Positions 63,570-64,000 of a stretch of DNA of 64,000 bases are shown here, in pieces. The stretch is from Gp6-AA40 sp963742105. Its GTDB lineage: Bacteria > Acidobacteriota > Vicinamibacteria > Vicinamibacterales > UBA2999. The position numbers and the translations under genes are program-made. The stretch spans positions 1,736,001 through 1,800,000 of the forward strand of contig CAVUKN010000005.1 of assembly GCA_963742105.1 (NCBI GenBank). Reading direction: 5' to 3'. The notes beneath the pieces were generated by a model, which was given only the letters and a program-made list of their open reading frames with translations, made no database searches and was not told the DNA's origin. Numbering within the stretch: position 1 is the stretch's first letter; the number at the start of each line of letters is the position of its first letter.

Positions 63570-64000
63570 ATGAGACTTCGTCCTGTACCCTTGTCCGCGT
63601 TGGTCCTGACGGCAACCCTCGGTGCCGGCTGCGACGTGCACGTCGGGGAGAACGGTGTCTCGCTCGATGTGGCGAGCGGCAAGGCGCGCGAGGAGTGGAG
63701 CCGGACCTACACGCTCGCCCCAGGCGGTGATCTCGAGATCGTCAACGTCAACGGCGCGATCAATGTGGACGCGGGAACGGGACCACAGGTCGAGGTGAAG
63801 GCAATCCGTCAGGCGCGTGCCCCCTCGGACGAAGAGGCGCAGGCCCTGCTGAAGGAGACGCAGATCACCGAAGAGGTGTCACGAGACCGCGTGTCGATTC
63901 GAACGTCGAATGGCAACGGCGTACTCCGTGGCCGCCGCTCCATGAACGTCGAGTATCAGGTGCGTGTGCCTGCGGGCACACAGGTGAACGTCAAGACGGA
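63570..64000 (+). CDS. DUF4097-type lipoprotein (N-terminal part)
   Basis: The frame runs off the window. The 143 visible residues start with a lipoprotein signal (lipobox LGAGC, Cys21), then EEWSRTYTLAPGGDLEIVNV and GAINVDAGTGPQVEVKAIR, the beginning of the repetitive beta-helix-like DUF4097 domain. GGAGG lies four bases upstream of the ATG. Such proteins are surface or periplasmic and often sit near anti-sigma or stress-response genes; the specific role here is unknown. Confidence 0.8.
   Translation, partial: MRLRPVPLSALVLTATLGAGCDVHVGENGVSLDVASGKAREEWSRTYTLAPGGDLEIVNVNGAINVDAGTGPQVEVKAIRQARAPSDEEAQALLKETQITEEVSRDRVSIRTSNGNGVLRGRRSMNVEYQVRVPAGTQVNVKT

Overview
The window is a GC-rich bacterial chromosome segment with no plasmid, phage or transposase signature and no rRNA, tRNA or CRISPR array that I could see. 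The gene content (alpha ribosomal operon, pilB-pilT-pilC-pilS-pilR-pilA, a VKOR-DsbA fusion, MacB-type permeases with YIP1 proteins, GTG/TTG starts, many 1-8 bp gene overlaps) and above all the peculiar 7-nt repeat elements between genes fit Acidobacteriota, most likely the Vicinamibacteria. That taxonomic call is inference from gestalt, not a database result.

Layout. 1-4.3 kb: end of map, then infA-rpmJ-rpsM-rpsK-rpsD-rpoA-rplQ, with almost every spacer filled by short-period quasi-palindromic repeats. 4.4-6.5 kb (minus): an EF-G-like GTPase. 7-14.7 kb: a nitrogen-assimilation block (amt, TorF-like porin, glnD, glnK, a small membrane protein, second amt), with sigma-54-like promoters and shared GACA-N4-TGTC palindromes upstream of both transporter loci. 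15-16.3 kb: NRAMP-type metal transporter. 16.4-21.8 kb (minus): two YIP1 proteins, a MacA-like adaptor and two MacB-like permeases. 22-31.3 kb: an outer-membrane barrel protein and the type IV pilus core (pilBTCSRA). 31.4-37.3 kb: VKOR-DsbA, an ABC-2 exporter, a TPR protein, prepilin peptidase and a sensor kinase. 37.3-46.8 kb: two tandem copies of a minor-pilin cassette (PilV/PilW/PilX-like) separated by a FimT/GspH pseudopilin and ending in PilY1. 46.8-51.3 kb: TPR and coiled-coil proteins, an NtrC-type regulator and a membrane protein. 51.3-56.3 kb: aroB (minus), nadB, proS, a lipoprotein. 56.4-59.3 kb: tatC-tatA (minus) and a C-terminal processing protease. 59.7-64 kb: smc and the start of a DUF4097-type lipoprotein.

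How it works together. PilS/PilR plus a sigma-54-like promoter and a perfect TGACA/TGTCA palindrome upstream of pilA give a coherent pilin control circuit. Similar sigma-54-like elements precede both minor-pilin cassettes. The VKOR-DsbA enzyme beside pilA is well placed to oxidise the cysteine-containing pilins, and the prepilin peptidase gene is in the same region. GlnD, GlnK and two Amt proteins form a complete ammonium sensing and uptake module.

Caution. At least nine otherwise conserved genes (EF-G-like, glnD, NRAMP, pilS, second pilX, a coiled-coil gene, the NtrC-like regulator, nadB, proS) are interrupted by single-base shifts, nearly all +1. Essential genes are among them, so residual assembly indels are more likely than real gene decay. 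I give full-span coordinates and say where each shift lies.
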